Source: Natrinema pallidum DSM 3751 (lineage in GTDB: Archaea; Halobacteriota; Halobacteria; Halobacteriales; Natrialbaceae). From it: a stretch of 64,000 nucleotides of DNA. The translations under genes were made by a program, and so were the position numbers. Position 1 is the first letter of the stretch, and every line of letters begins with the position of its first letter. The stretch is taken from contig NZ_AOII01000042.1 of the NCBI RefSeq assembly GCF_000337615.1, positions 18,625-82,624 of the forward strand. The letters are read 5' to 3'. The notes under the pieces are model-generated. The model did no database searches. It was given only the letters and a program-made list of their open reading frames with translations, and had not been told where the DNA came from. Positions 24,332 to 33,089 of the stretch are shown here, piece by piece.

Positions 24332-25510
24332 ATGGTGTCCGTGTTGCTTCTCGTCGGCATTCTCGTGGCCGTTTTCGTGGGATACAACGTCGGCGGTGCG
24401 ACGACCGGACCGGCGTTCGGCCCGGCCGTCGGTGCCGATGCCATCTCGAAGACCGCGGCCGGCGTGCTGATGACGGTGTTTTTCTTCGTCGGGGCGTGGA
24501 CGATCGGTCGCCGCGTCGTCGATACCCTCGGCCGCGAACTCGTCCGGGATCCCGGCGTCTTCACGCTCGAGGCGAGTATCGGCGTCCTCTTCTTTATCGG
24601 CGCTGCGTTGTTCATCGGCAACTTCTTCGGCGTCCCCGCATCGACGTCGATGACGGCCGTCGGCTCGATCGCGGGGCTCGGGCTCGCCGCCGGCGAACTC
24701 AACGTGGCAGTCATGGGCGAGATCGCTATCTGGTGGGTCGTCTCGCCGTTTATCGGGTTCTGGGTCTCGCTGATCATCGGCCGCTACTTCTACTCGGCTC
24801 TCAATCGACGGCTCGCGATGGTGCGCAGTGAGGGGCCTCTCTACCGGCTCGATCAGTCCCGTCGGGTCCCGGTTCCGGTTCCGACCGACACCACGAACTG
24901 GCGCGAGCTGGGGGGCGTGGCGATGGTAATCGTCATCGGCTGTCTGATGGCCTTTTCTTCCGGCACCTCGAACATCGCGAACGCGGTCGCCCCGCTCGTC
25001 GGCAGCGGCCAACTTGCGATGAACCCCGCGATCGTCATCGGCTGTGCCGCGGTCGGGATCGGCACGGTCACGATCGCACGGCGCACCCTCGAGACGATGG
25101 GGAACGATCTCACGGAGCTGCCGTTGACGGCGGCGATCGTCACCGCGACGGTGAGCGCCTCGCTCGTTATCTTTCTCTCCGCGATCGGCATTCCCGCGAG
25201 TTTCGTGATCATCGCGACGATGTGTATCATCGGTCTCGGCTGGGGGCGGGCGACGCGCCCGATAACGGTGGCCGACGCCGTCCGGGGCGAGGAGTCGGTC
25301 CCGCTCTCGGTCGACGCCTTGACCGCCGACGAGGAGGGCGAAACGCTGCCGCCGATCGGCGGCGAGGACCCGGAGCGGATCCCCAGCGCGTCCGACCTCT
25401 TCGATCCGGCGACGACGGCCCGCGTAGTCCTCATGCAGAACATCGTCCCGGTCATCGCGACAGGTGGAGCGTACGCCACGTTCCGGTTCGTTCCGATCTT
25501 CGGACTCTGA
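24332..25510 (+). CDS. PiT-family transporter-like protein (second copy)
   Basis: The 392-residue protein starts MVSVLLLVGILVAVFVGYNV. The two PiT repeat blocks read GYNVGGATTGPAFGPAVGA (near residue 17) and AFSSGTSNIANAVAPL (near residue 208), each lacking the canonical GAND. A soluble acidic loop at about 325-350 precedes the last helices, which contain ASDLFDPATTARVVLMQN. It is a close paralogue of the protein at 26273-27454, with a UspA gene between them. Phosphate transport is likely from the family, unproven here. Confidence 0.85.
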   Translation: MVSVLLLVGILVAVFVGYNVGGATTGPAFGPAVGADAISKTAAGVLMTVFFFVGAWTIGRRVVDTLGRELVRDPGVFTLEASIGVLFFIGAALFIGNFFGVPASTSMTAVGSIAGLGLAAGELNVAVMGEIAIWWVVSPFIGFWVSLIIGRYFYSALNRRLAMVRSEGPLYRLDQSRRVPVPVPTDTTNWRELGGVAMVIVIGCLMAFSSGTSNIANAVAPLVGSGQLAMNPAIVIGCAAVGIGTVTIARRTLETMGNDLTELPLTAAIVTATVSASLVIFLSAIGIPASFVIIATMCIIGLGWGRATRPITVADAVRGEESVPLSVDALTADEEGETLPPIGGEDPERIPSASDLFDPATTARVVLMQNIVPVIATGGAYATFRFVPIFGL

Positions 25511-25718
25511 CTCGAGGGCGCCTCTCAGTTCGACACACTGTACACTCGGCCCACTCTCGTCTCGCGTTCGGTGAACCGCCTCGGGAGCACGCCCCGAGGC
25601 ACTCGGCCTGCTCCGCCCGTAGAGCCGCAGACTGTGTCCCGCACCCGCTCGGCCGCCGGTCCGACCCGGGGCCGTGCCGTCCCTGCGTGTTTATTCTTCC
25701 CGGTGTGGAACGGGGCGT

Positions 25719-26144
25719 ATGGTTTCACGCGTCTTGGTTCCGATGGAGGACTCGGAAATGAGCGACCGCGCCCTCGAGTACGCCCTTGAGGTCTATCCGG
25801 ACGCCGAGATAACCGTCTTACACGTCGTCGGCGAACCGTCCCAGATGTGGGGACACGCGACGGGGATTGCACTCGCCGACGATCTCGAGGACGCCGCGGA
25901 GGAACACGCGAATGCGGTATTCGATCGCGCACGCGAAATCGTCGCGGACGCCAGCGGCGACGTGGACCTCGAGACCGCGATCGAATTCGGCCATCCCGCT
26001 CGTGCGATTATCAACCGGGCGGGTGACTACGAGACGGTCGTCATCGGTACCCACAGTGGGTCCATTGCGAATCGTATCTTCGTCGGCAACGTCGCGGAAA
26101 AGGTGTTCCGGAGTTCCCCGGTTCCGGTGGTGGTCGTCCGGTAG
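25719..26144 (+). CDS. Universal stress protein between two PiT genes
   Basis: This is a UspA-fold protein of 141 residues starting MVSRVLVPMEDSEMSDRAL. It ends with the nucleotide-binding pattern (IGTHSGSIANRIFVGNVAEK, then SPVPVVVV), although the consensus G-x2-G-x9-G-S/T is imperfect (it begins GTHSG). A TGTTTATTC element at 25688-25696, 23-31 bases before the ATG, suggests its own leaderless transcript. Its place between two paralogous transporters suggests that it modulates them, perhaps in response to ATP; that is an inference. Confidence 0.9.
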   Translation: MVSRVLVPMEDSEMSDRALEYALEVYPDAEITVLHVVGEPSQMWGHATGIALADDLEDAAEEHANAVFDRAREIVADASGDVDLETAIEFGHPARAIINRAGDYETVVIGTHSGSIANRIFVGNVAEKVFRSSPVPVVVVR

Positions 26145-26272
26145 GTTGGTGGGCCGCCGTTGTCGTGAAGACCGGACCGACGCACGTCTCAAGCCGCCAC
26201 GTGTGTCTTCGATTCGACAATGGGAACTGCAAATGGGCGCGTTTTTACGATCGGACGTACGAGTTATCTGCC

Positions 26273-27454
26273 GTGACAGAAGTACTGCTTATCGTAGGGA
26301 TTCTCGTCGCTATCTTCGTCGGATTCAACATTGGCGGTTCGACCACCGGACCCGCGTTCGGGCCGGCGGTCGGAGCCAACGTGATCACGAAACTGATGGC
26401 GGCGGGCTTGATGTCGGTCTTCTTCTTCCTCGGGGCGATCACCATCGGCCCGCAGGTCGTCGAGACGCTCGGCGGAGAACTGGTGCAGGACCCCAGCATC
26501 TTTACCACGCAGTCGAACGTCGCCGTGCTCTTCTTCATCGGCGGCGCGCTGTTCATCGGGAACTACGCCGGCGTCCCCGCGTCGACATCGATGACAGCGG
26601 TTGGAGCGATCGCCGCGCTCGGACTCGCGACGGGCGAACTCGACTGGGCGGTGATGGGCGAGATCGTCGTCTGGTGGATCGTCGCGCCGATCATCGGCTT
26701 CTGGGTCGCGGGGGTCGTCGGCCGATACTTCTACCCGCGGATCAACGCCTGGATCGCGATCGAGGGGAACGATGGCGGCAGAGAGATGATTACGATCGAT
26801 TCCTCGGGGTTCGTCCCCCGGTTCCGGTTCGGGGAGAACGCGACGCAACGGGAAATCACCGGTGCGTTCGCCGTCGTCGGAATCGGGTGTCTGATGGCGT
26901 TTTCCTCGGGGACGAGTAACATCGCGAACGCCATCGCCCCGATCTACGGGACCGGTGACGTCGACATGGTCCCGCTCATCCTCATCGGTTCGGCGGCGGT
27001 CACGGTCGGTTGCTTCACCATCGCTCGCCGAACGCTCGATACGCTCGGCAACGACATCACGAACCTCCCGCTGACGGCGGCGATCGTCGTCGCAGTCGTC
27101 GCATCGGCGATCGTGATTTCGCTGTCGATCATCGGTATTCCCGCGAGTTTCGTCGTGGTGGCGACGATGAGTATTATCGGTCTCGGCTGGGGCCGTGCGA
27201 CCCGGACGACGACGCTGTCGGGCGTCAGGGCCGGCGAGGAGACCCGCGTTTCGGTCGGCGCGCTGACCGCCGAGGAGGAGGGCGAACAGTCGCCCGAGAT
27301 CGGCGAGGAGGAACCCGAAGACATCCCGAAGGCGTCGGACCTGTTCGATCCCTCGACGACCGCTCGCGTGATCCTCATGCAGAACGTCGTACCGGCGATC
27401 TCGACGGTCGGCGCCTATCTCACGTTCCGATTCATCCCGATTTTCGGGTTCTGA
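26273..27454 (+). CDS. PiT-family transporter-like protein (third copy)
   Basis: The 393-residue paralogue of the protein at 24332-25510 starts at GTG 26273 (MTEVLLIVGILVAIFVGFNI). Repeat blocks are GFNIGGSTTGPAFGPAVGA and AFSSGTSNIANAIAPI, again without GAND. The C-terminal ASDLFDPSTTARVILMQN block is shared with the sister gene. A TTTTTACG element about 24-31 bases upstream supports the GTG over the longer open frame from 26165. The pair probably arose by tandem duplication around or before the UspA insertion. Confidence 0.85.
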   Translation: MTEVLLIVGILVAIFVGFNIGGSTTGPAFGPAVGANVITKLMAAGLMSVFFFLGAITIGPQVVETLGGELVQDPSIFTTQSNVAVLFFIGGALFIGNYAGVPASTSMTAVGAIAALGLATGELDWAVMGEIVVWWIVAPIIGFWVAGVVGRYFYPRINAWIAIEGNDGGREMITIDSSGFVPRFRFGENATQREITGAFAVVGIGCLMAFSSGTSNIANAIAPIYGTGDVDMVPLILIGSAAVTVGCFTIARRTLDTLGNDITNLPLTAAIVVAVVASAIVISLSIIGIPASFVVVATMSIIGLGWGRATRTTTLSGVRAGEETRVSVGALTAEEEGEQSPEIGEEEPEDIPKASDLFDPSTTARVILMQNVVPAISTVGAYLTFRFIPIFGF

Positions 27455-27739
27455 CCCAACGGCGGTGCTCGACCGGACCGGCCGTTTCCGTTATCCGGTT
27501 ACCGGATCCGATCCCCCGACCCGGGAGCGTGTCACTGGGCGTCCCTCCGGATTTCGGACCCGGCAACGAACGCATCGGTCCTGCGAATACGTTCGGACAT
27601 TTCTGTTTCCTCTGCCGTTCGAGCACGGGTCTTGTAACGAACCATGGCATTGTTTCCTCCGAATTGGTCAATTCTGACTCAAAGACAATTTAGGACTGAA
27701 CAGCAAGCTATACCAGTGCGGGACTCGAATCGCAGAGTG

Positions 27740-28129
27740 ATGCCCACGGTAGAATACCTCAACTACGAAGTACTGGACGATCAGGGCTGGGACATGGACG
27801 ACGACGACCTCTTCGAGCAGGCCGCCGATGCTGGCCTCGACGAGGAGGACTACGGCTCGCTCGATGTCGCCGAGGGCGAATACATCCTCGAGGCGGCCGA
27901 AGCACAGGGCTACGACTGGCCCTTCTCGTGTCGCGCCGGTGCCTGTGCGAACTGCGCCGCGATCGTCTTCGAGGGCGAGATCGACATGGACATGCAGCAG
28001 ATCCTCTCCGACGAGGAGGTCGAGGAGAAAAACGTCCGCCTGACCTGCATCGGGTCCGCCGAGACCGACGAGGTCAAAATCGTCTACAACGCCAAGCACC
28101 TCGACTACCTGCAGAACCGCGTCATTTAA
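27740..28129 (+). CDS. Halophilic [2Fe-2S] ferredoxin
   Basis: This is a plant-type ferredoxin of 129 residues. Cys64, Cys69, Cys72 and Cys103 form the C-x4-C-x2-C...C cluster site (CRAGACANC and LTC). The N-terminal acidic insertion (residues about 9-40) is the hallmark of haloarchaeal ferredoxins, which accept electrons from pyruvate and 2-oxoglutarate ferredoxin oxidoreductases. The ATG at 27740 gives the expected length of the well-known Halobacterium protein. A TATA-like AATTTAGG lies about 50 bases upstream, allowing a short leader. Confidence 0.96.
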   Translation: MPTVEYLNYEVLDDQGWDMDDDDLFEQAADAGLDEEDYGSLDVAEGEYILEAAEAQGYDWPFSCRAGACANCAAIVFEGEIDMDMQQILSDEEVEEKNVRLTCIGSAETDEVKIVYNAKHLDYLQNRVI

Positions 28130-28720
28130 ACCGACTGACGGTGCTTCGCCGCGCAGTTATCGATCCCCCCGTTTTCCGGGGTCGCATTGTCACTCTTTCC
28201 GCAGCGTCACATCACACGAGCAGCGCCGGCCTCGACGGTCGATTCGCGGGTTCCACATTCGGTTCGTCGCGGCCGGTACGGACCGGTCGGGAGCAGTCGC
28301 TCGAAGACGAGTAGCGGGCGGGCCGCGTCACCGCATCGGTCTGCGGCCCGTTCGCGGACGTGCTGTCTCCGTCGCTCGCCCGCCCCACTACTTGAATTAC
28401 CTCTCAATTGTCATGTGGCGAATGACGCACCAACCGCCACTTCAGTTGGGCTAACATGTCCTGTTGCGATCTATGTCTCTCCCACTCGGAACTATTAATT
28501 GAATACTTTTTCAACTGACTATCGATAGCGCGAGCAACGGAGCGGTTACGGCGGTACCTCGAGGACGAGGAACTTTGCGTTTTCCCCGTCTTGCTCGCGC
28601 TGGTTCACGTCGCGCTGCCCTTCCAGCGGCGGTTCGACCGGACGGGGTTCGAAACCGGTCGCCTCGAGCCGACTGCTGCATCACCTGCCGACGACCACCC
28701 CCCCACCGAATTCCACGATC
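28130..28720. other. 591-base gap: terminator-like hairpin, AT-rich promoter zone, possible gene remnant
   Basis: Just after the ferredoxin stop, CCCCG-TTTTC-CGGGG at 28167-28181 could end that transcript. From about 28390 to 28515 the sequence is AT-rich, with ACTATTAATTGAATAC resembling a promoter. From about 28550 to 28715 the plus strand reads as GC-rich codons (RRYLEDEELCVFPVLLALVH) without a start codon, possibly the end of a lost gene. No intact gene is visible. Confidence 0.45.
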
Positions 28721-29171
28721 ATGTCCACCACAGACACTACCGACGATTCGATTCGTCTCGCCTTCGTGTGCGTCCAGAACGCCGGCCGCTCTCAGATGGC
28801 CACCGCGTTCGCCGAACGCGAACGCGACCGCCGCGGCCTGGTGGACCCCGTCGAAATCCTGACCGGCGGCACCCGTCCCGCCGACGGCGTTCACGAGGCG
28901 GTGATCGCCGTCATGGACGAAGTCGGCGTCGATCTCACCGACCGAACACCCAGGGAGATCACGCCCGACGACCTCCGCTCGTGTGACACCGTCGCGACGA
29001 TGGGCTGTTCGACGCTCGAACTCGGCGACGTGGACAGCCGTCGACGTTCGCGACTGGGCGCTCGAGGACCTGGACGGTCGCGATCTCGAGGCAGTCCGTG
29101 AGATCCGCGACGGAATCGAGGCCCGAGTCGCCGCGCTCTTCGATGAGTTCAGCGACGTCTCCGGGAGTTAG
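28721..29171 (+). pseudogene. ArsC/low-molecular-weight phosphatase-like gene with frameshift
   Basis: The protein begins MSTTDTTDDSIRLAFVCVQN and contains the CX5R active site (Cys17 to Arg23), as in arsenate reductases and low-molecular-weight tyrosine phosphatases. After ...STLELGDVD the reading frame is lost. Removing one base, most simply the A at 29036, restores AVDVRDWALEDLDGRDLEAV and a family-like C-terminus ending at 29171, for a total of about 149 residues. As read, the frame instead continues with 20 unrelated residues to 29101. Either the gene is recently broken or this is an error; the catalytic loop is intact. Confidence 0.8.
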
Positions 29172-29662
29172 CCACTGACCGCTGGCCCGTGCAGGACGAG
29201 TTCGTGCACGGCGACGAGGACGACGACGGCGACCACGATGAGCGCGCCGTCGGCGAGCGACGGGAGGAGCCCCAGGGAGACGATCAGCGTCGTCGCGCAG
29301 GCGGGCGGGTGGACCGTCTCGGTCGCGAGCATCCCGCCCGTCGTGAGGACGACGGCGACCACGCCGCTGGCGACGACGCGGAACTGTGCGGTCGCGAGCA
29401 GCGGCGCGGCCGTGGTCATGCTCACACCGACCCCGGGCGCGATCGTGTGATACGCGACCAGCCCCGCCATGACGCCGATGACGTGACCGCCGATCACGCG
29501 CCGCGGCGCGGTCACGTTCCCTTCCCGAACCGTCGCTAACAGGAAGGCGGTGGGTCCCAGACTCGGGAAAATAAACGCCTGGCCGGTCAGCCAGGCCAGC
29601 AGGCCCGGAACCGCAAGCAGCACGCCGACGTACAGGGTCGAAACCGCCGCGCCCTCTCTCAT
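29168..29662 (-). CDS. HPP-family membrane protein
   Basis: The 164-residue protein has four or five membrane segments, the FIFPSLGPTAFLL motif near residue 30 and the family-naming VHPPACATT near residue 117. HPP proteins are widespread in bacteria, plants and haloarchaea; a plant/cyanobacterial relative has been linked to nitrite transport, but no general function is fixed. Its stop codon overlaps the end of the convergent ArsC-like gene by four bases. Confidence 0.88.
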   Translation of the reverse strand: MREGAAVSTLYVGVLLAVPGLLAWLTGQAFIFPSLGPTAFLLATVREGNVTAPRRVIGGHVIGVMAGLVAYHTIAPGVGVSMTTAAPLLATAQFRVVASGVVAVVLTTGGMLATETVHPPACATTLIVSLGLLPSLADGALIVVAVVVLVAVHELVLHGPAVSG

Positions 29663-29838
29663 GGGCGGCCCCTTGTCAGTACCGACGGATATACCGTTTG
29701 TTCCGACGCTTTTCGCGGAACCGGCGCATTACCGGTGGCCGTGGTCGATACCGCTCGTCGTTTCGTTCCGCGGTCACGTCGCGACCGTCCGCCCGGGAGG
29801 CCGAAAACGTAAGGGGACCGCGCTTCGGAGGAACGGTC

Positions 29839-30864
29839 GTGACGCTCGCTGGTGCCGTCGCGACGGGTCCGGACCTCCTTCGACTCGTCGCCGTCCCCGT
29901 CTTCGCCTGGACCGCGTACCGCGACATCGAGACCCGCCGGGTCTCGAGCACCGTCTGGATACCCCTCTCCCTGCTGGGGACCGCGCTGTTGCTCTGGGAC
30001 GGCTGGCTGGCCTGGCACGCCGGCGGGACCGCCTGGACCGACTCGTTCCTGATTCCGACGGCGATCAGTCTCGGACTGGTCGTCCCCATCGCCTACCTGT
30101 TCTGGTGGTTCGGCGGCTTCGGCGGGGCCGACGCCAAGGCCCTGCTCGTCCTCGCCGTCCTCTTCCCGACGTTTCCCGAGTACGCGCTCGGCTCGTGGAC
30201 GCTCCCGCTCGAGCCGACCACGACGATCGGTGCGTTCTCGTTTACCATCCTCACCAACGCCGTCCTGGTCGGCGTCGTGTTGCCGCTCGTCCTCGCCGTT
30301 CGCAACGCCGCCGCGGGACGGATCGCACCGGTCATGATCGTCGGCTGGCCGGTCGCGTGGGATCGGGTGCCGGAGACTCACGGTCGCCTGCTCGAGACGC
30401 CTGCGGGACTCTCTCAGGGCGGGCTCGATCTCGACGCGCTGCGGATGTACCTCCGCTGGCGGGGGCTCTCGCTGTCTGAGCTTCGCGACCGACCCGATCG
30501 GTACCGGAACCCGGCGACGCTGCCAGCCGAGCCGAACCCGCCGACCGACGGCGCGGTGACCGCGGATGGACCCGTTTGCGGGGACGGCGGCACGCTCGAG
30601 TCGGCCGCCGACGACGCGGGGCTCGAACGGGAGTCCGAGATGCCTTCGGCGTCCGACGACCCCTGGGGTGCCGCGGCGTTCTTGGACGATATCGACGGCT
30701 CGGCCTACGGGACGACGCCCGAGACGCTCCGCGACGGGCTCGAGGTGCTCGCGACCGCGGAGACGGTCTGGATTTCGCCCGGGACGCCGTTTCTCGTCCC
30801 GATCTTCGTCGGACTGCTGATCGCGCTGGTGTACGGCGATCTCCTGCTCGGAACGGTGTTCTGA
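29839..30864 (+). CDS. pibD: Type IV prepilin/archaellin peptidase (PibD, A24 family)
   Basis: This aspartic membrane peptidase processes prepilins and prearchaellins. The 341-residue protein from GTG 29839 has the first catalytic Asp in AYRDIETRRV (near residue 29) and the second in the GGADAKAL motif (near 95), flanked by membrane helices. Between residues about 190 and 310 is a long soluble, partly acidic loop before the last helix, a layout known from haloarchaeal PibD. The open frame starts at 29698, but the family begins near MTLAGAVATGPDLLRL. Confidence 0.85.
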   Translation: MTLAGAVATGPDLLRLVAVPVFAWTAYRDIETRRVSSTVWIPLSLLGTALLLWDGWLAWHAGGTAWTDSFLIPTAISLGLVVPIAYLFWWFGGFGGADAKALLVLAVLFPTFPEYALGSWTLPLEPTTTIGAFSFTILTNAVLVGVVLPLVLAVRNAAAGRIAPVMIVGWPVAWDRVPETHGRLLETPAGLSQGGLDLDALRMYLRWRGLSLSELRDRPDRYRNPATLPAEPNPPTDGAVTADGPVCGDGGTLESAADDAGLERESEMPSASDDPWGAAAFLDDIDGSAYGTTPETLRDGLEVLATAETVWISPGTPFLVPIFVGLLIALVYGDLLLGTVF

Positions 30865-31043
30865 CGGGAGATGGCGACGCGCTTCGCTTTCCCGACGCGG
30901 TAGCGAGCGCCGAACGGCGTTTCACGTCGCCCACACGAACGGGCGGCGGACGGCACGACGCGGGTGCTCCGGACGGGATCGCCTCCTCGAGTGCCCGCGA
31001 GGAGCACCCGCCCGAGGTGGTCGTAACGTGTTACTGTAGCCGC

Positions 31044-31271
31044 TTACAGCGTCCGCTCGTACAGCGGGACGAGCACCGTCCAGAAGAGCACGAAGGCGAC
31101 GCCGACGCCGATCAGCGCCAGCCACGGGTCGCCCCTGCCGGTCGGCGCGCCCATCGCGAGGAGGACGAAGGTCCCGGCGAACAACAGACAGCAAACGAGG
31201 ACGCTGCCGAGTTCGAGAGCCACGGCGACGGGATGGGCACGCAACTGGGCGACGATGCCGGCGAGGGCCAT
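31044..31271 (-). CDS. Small two-helix membrane protein
   Basis: A 75-residue protein from ATG 31271 (MALAGIVAQLRAHPVAVALE) has two strong hydrophobic segments, residues about 15-38 and 50-70, and ends in PLYERTL. A longer frame to 31472 encodes Arg-rich, shadow-like sequence and is not supported. It lies between pibD and the HIT gene. No family was recognised. Confidence 0.55.
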   Translation of the reverse strand: MALAGIVAQLRAHPVAVALELGSVLVCCLLFAGTFVLLAMGAPTGRGDPWLALIGVGVAFVLFWTVLVPLYERTL

Positions 31272-31496
31272 ACCCGAGCCACACACGGGGACGGCAAAAA
31301 CGTCACGGCACTGGGACCGCCGACGGCAGCCGTCGCCGACAGCATCGTCTTCGCGACGCGTCGCTGCCGGTCGCTCGAGCGCGCCCTCTCGGCCGGCCGC
31401 GTGGGCTGGCGCTCGAGGCGGACGGACGCGGACGCCGTCACGGTTTGGATGCTGTTCGCGTCGCGCCGACACGGAGCGGCGACTCCCACGCCCGGG

Positions 31497-31916
31497 TCAG
31501 GCTCGAGACTCGATGTCCGCGGCGATGTCGTCGAGTTCGTCGTCGGCGAGGTCGGGGCGATCGCCCGTGATGGCGTGAATGGGGCCGCCGCCGTCGCCCT
31601 CGAAGCGGGGGACGATGTGACAGTGGACGTGGGGGACCTCCTGCCCTGCCGCCTCGCCGTTGTTGAACGCGACGGTCGTCGCGTCGGCGTCGACGCTCTC
31701 CTCGACGGCGGGGACCATGCGGTGAACCGTGTCGTAGAGGGCTGCGGCGACGTCGTCCGGCACGTCGTTCAGCCGCTCGTACTCGTCTCTCGGGATCACC
31801 AGCGTGTGGCCCGGAGCCAGCGGGTTGGCGTCGAGGAACGCGACGGTCGTCTCGTCTTCGTACACGATTCGCGCCGGGATCTCTCCCTCCACGATCTGGC
31901 TGAAGATCGTACTCAT
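31497..31916 (-). CDS. HIT-family nucleotide hydrolase
   Basis: This is a histidine-triad protein of 139 residues. The catalytic motif HVHCHIVPRF (H-x-H-x-H) is at about residue 96, and the N-terminal FSQIVEGEIPARIVYED and GHTLVIPRDEY are typical of the HINT/Hit branch that hydrolyses adenosine phosphoramidates or other dinucleotides. It is monocistronic, with ATG at 31916. The gene borders the AT-richer accessory patch, so it marks the edge of the core chromosome there. Confidence 0.93.
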   Translation of the reverse strand: MSTIFSQIVEGEIPARIVYEDETTVAFLDANPLAPGHTLVIPRDEYERLNDVPDDVAAALYDTVHRMVPAVEESVDADATTVAFNNGEAAGQEVPHVHCHIVPRFEGDGGGPIHAITGDRPDLADDELDDIAADIESRA

Positions 31917-32040
31917 ACGCGGGTATGTGTCGGCTCGGCGTATGAAGGTTACCGACGAGTCGATCGGGGATCGGTTTCGATCGGACAGTTGGCGGCGTCC
32001 GCGATGTGCCACTATTGTATCGTTTGATATCGCTGTCGTA

Positions 32041-32436
32041 TCAACTACTGCTGTCGTATACGTGGTCCGGGCTTGTGAGGTCAATTACAATGAGTTCTTG
32101 TTCGTCATCCCATGTCGCTTTGTATCTTGTTGTCTTCTCTGGTACGATGTCGTATTCATTTAAGAACGCTCTACAGTTGACTTGTCCACCGTGCCCTTCT
32201 CGGTCACTTTTTCGAACCTTATACGATGCATCCGTCTCATCGACTCTCGGATGGAGGCCAACTTTCTGGTTCACAGCGTCGTTGAACAGCTCAACGTAGT
32301 CCTTTTCCTCGAAATATTCCGAGACAGCCGCATGATTAATTCCTACTGTGCCGCTTTTGCGAAGCGAAACACGAGGTCCAACTCCGGATTTGCCACCTGC
32401 TTTACCACCTTTCTTGGTAAACTTCTTGAACCCCAT
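32041..32436 (-). CDS. Plasmid/virus-like haloarchaeal protein in the AT-rich patch
   Basis: The 131-residue protein starts MGFKKFTKKGGKAGGKSGVG and continues with a VSLRKSGTVGINHAAVSEYF segment, a GGQVNCRAFLNEYDI segment and a YKATWDDEQELIVIDL C-terminus. I associate this pattern with conserved haloarchaeal proteins carried by proviruses and plasmids; the function is unknown. The DNA is clearly poorer in GC than the neighbours. ATG 32460 (MHEDILEYM...) is an alternative start. It sits beside an integrase remnant, supporting a mobile origin. Confidence 0.55.
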   Translation of the reverse strand: MGFKKFTKKGGKAGGKSGVGPRVSLRKSGTVGINHAAVSEYFEEKDYVELFNDAVNQKVGLHPRVDETDASYKVRKSDREGHGGQVNCRAFLNEYDIVPEKTTRYKATWDDEQELIVIDLTSPDHVYDSSS

Positions 32437-32549
32437 ATACTCCAATATATCCTCATGCATAATATGTCTTTCCCACTTACTTCTTTTACGGTTGTTTTTG
32501 CAACACTGACCTACTGAATTCCACCCTTCGGATAAATCAATGTGTATCT

Positions 32550-32711
32550 CTACCGTTTCCAGTTTACATGATCGAGCGCCTCCTGCAACGTACTGTCGTT
32601 CATGTCTCCCTTCAGTGCGGCGACATCGAATGAACGCCTAAGCGTGTCTGCGGTAGTTTTGCAACGGTTGCTTTCGTTCAGTCTTCGTACTTTCTTGCTT
32701 CTACAACTCAC
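32550..32711 (-). CDS. Possible 53-residue ORF overlapping the integrase end
   Basis: A GTG at 32711 opens a 53-codon frame (MSCRSKKVRRLNESNRCKTT, then ADTLRRSFDVAALKGDMNDS) that ends LDHVNWKR at 32550. It overlaps the stop region of the recombinase remnant by 11 bases, the arrangement expected of a small accessory gene translated with the integrase. Charge and hydrophobic patterns look protein-like, unlike most short frames here. There is no other support. Confidence 0.35.
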   Translation of the reverse strand: MSCRSKKVRRLNESNRCKTTADTLRRSFDVAALKGDMNDSTLQEALDHVNWKR

Positions 32712-33087
32712 TCGCTATCTCTTTCCCTCGGCGTTGTGCATCTTCCTCGAACATGGAACTGTCGTAGTGTTTCCGGAGGGTATCAGGAGCTGCGTTTACT
32801 CGACCACTGATTACCTCCCACGAAAGCTATTTTCCCCGCATACGGGTGACTGAACTACGCCGAAGGTCATAGGTACCAATGCTCTTATCGCACTTGTGCT
32901 TGTTATGCTTCGAGTACGCACGGTCACCTCAGACACTTACTGACGTGGTATCATGATATAGTGTGGACTTGGCTACCCAACCATAGGCTGAGGTTAGCAG
33001 TGTACCACTGTTTTCCTTCGGTTCCTTGCACTCGTGTTTGATGTAGTCGGAGATGACGGTCATCACCTCGATAGTGTTCAGATACGC
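32701..33087 (-). pseudogene. Tyrosine recombinase (integrase) remnant with two in-frame stops
   Basis: A single minus-strand frame of 129 codons reads AYLNTIEVMTVISDYIKH, then LLTSAYGWVAKSTLYH, DLRRSSVTRMRGK, and SWEVISGRVNAAPDTLRKHY before ending EIASEL. These blocks, in this order, are those of the C-terminal catalytic domain of haloarchaeal XerC/D-type integrases. The frame is interrupted by TGA at 32929-32931 and TAG at 32827-32829. The N-terminal SAM-like domain is missing, cut where the transposase fragment begins. It is dead as a single gene and marks a past integration. Confidence 0.8.
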
Positions 33088-33089
33088 CG

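Noticed and set aside
32602-32853. An 83-codon plus-strand frame in the AT-rich patch
   Set aside because: It is antisense to the integrase remnant, which has recognisable recombinase blocks; the plus frame does not.
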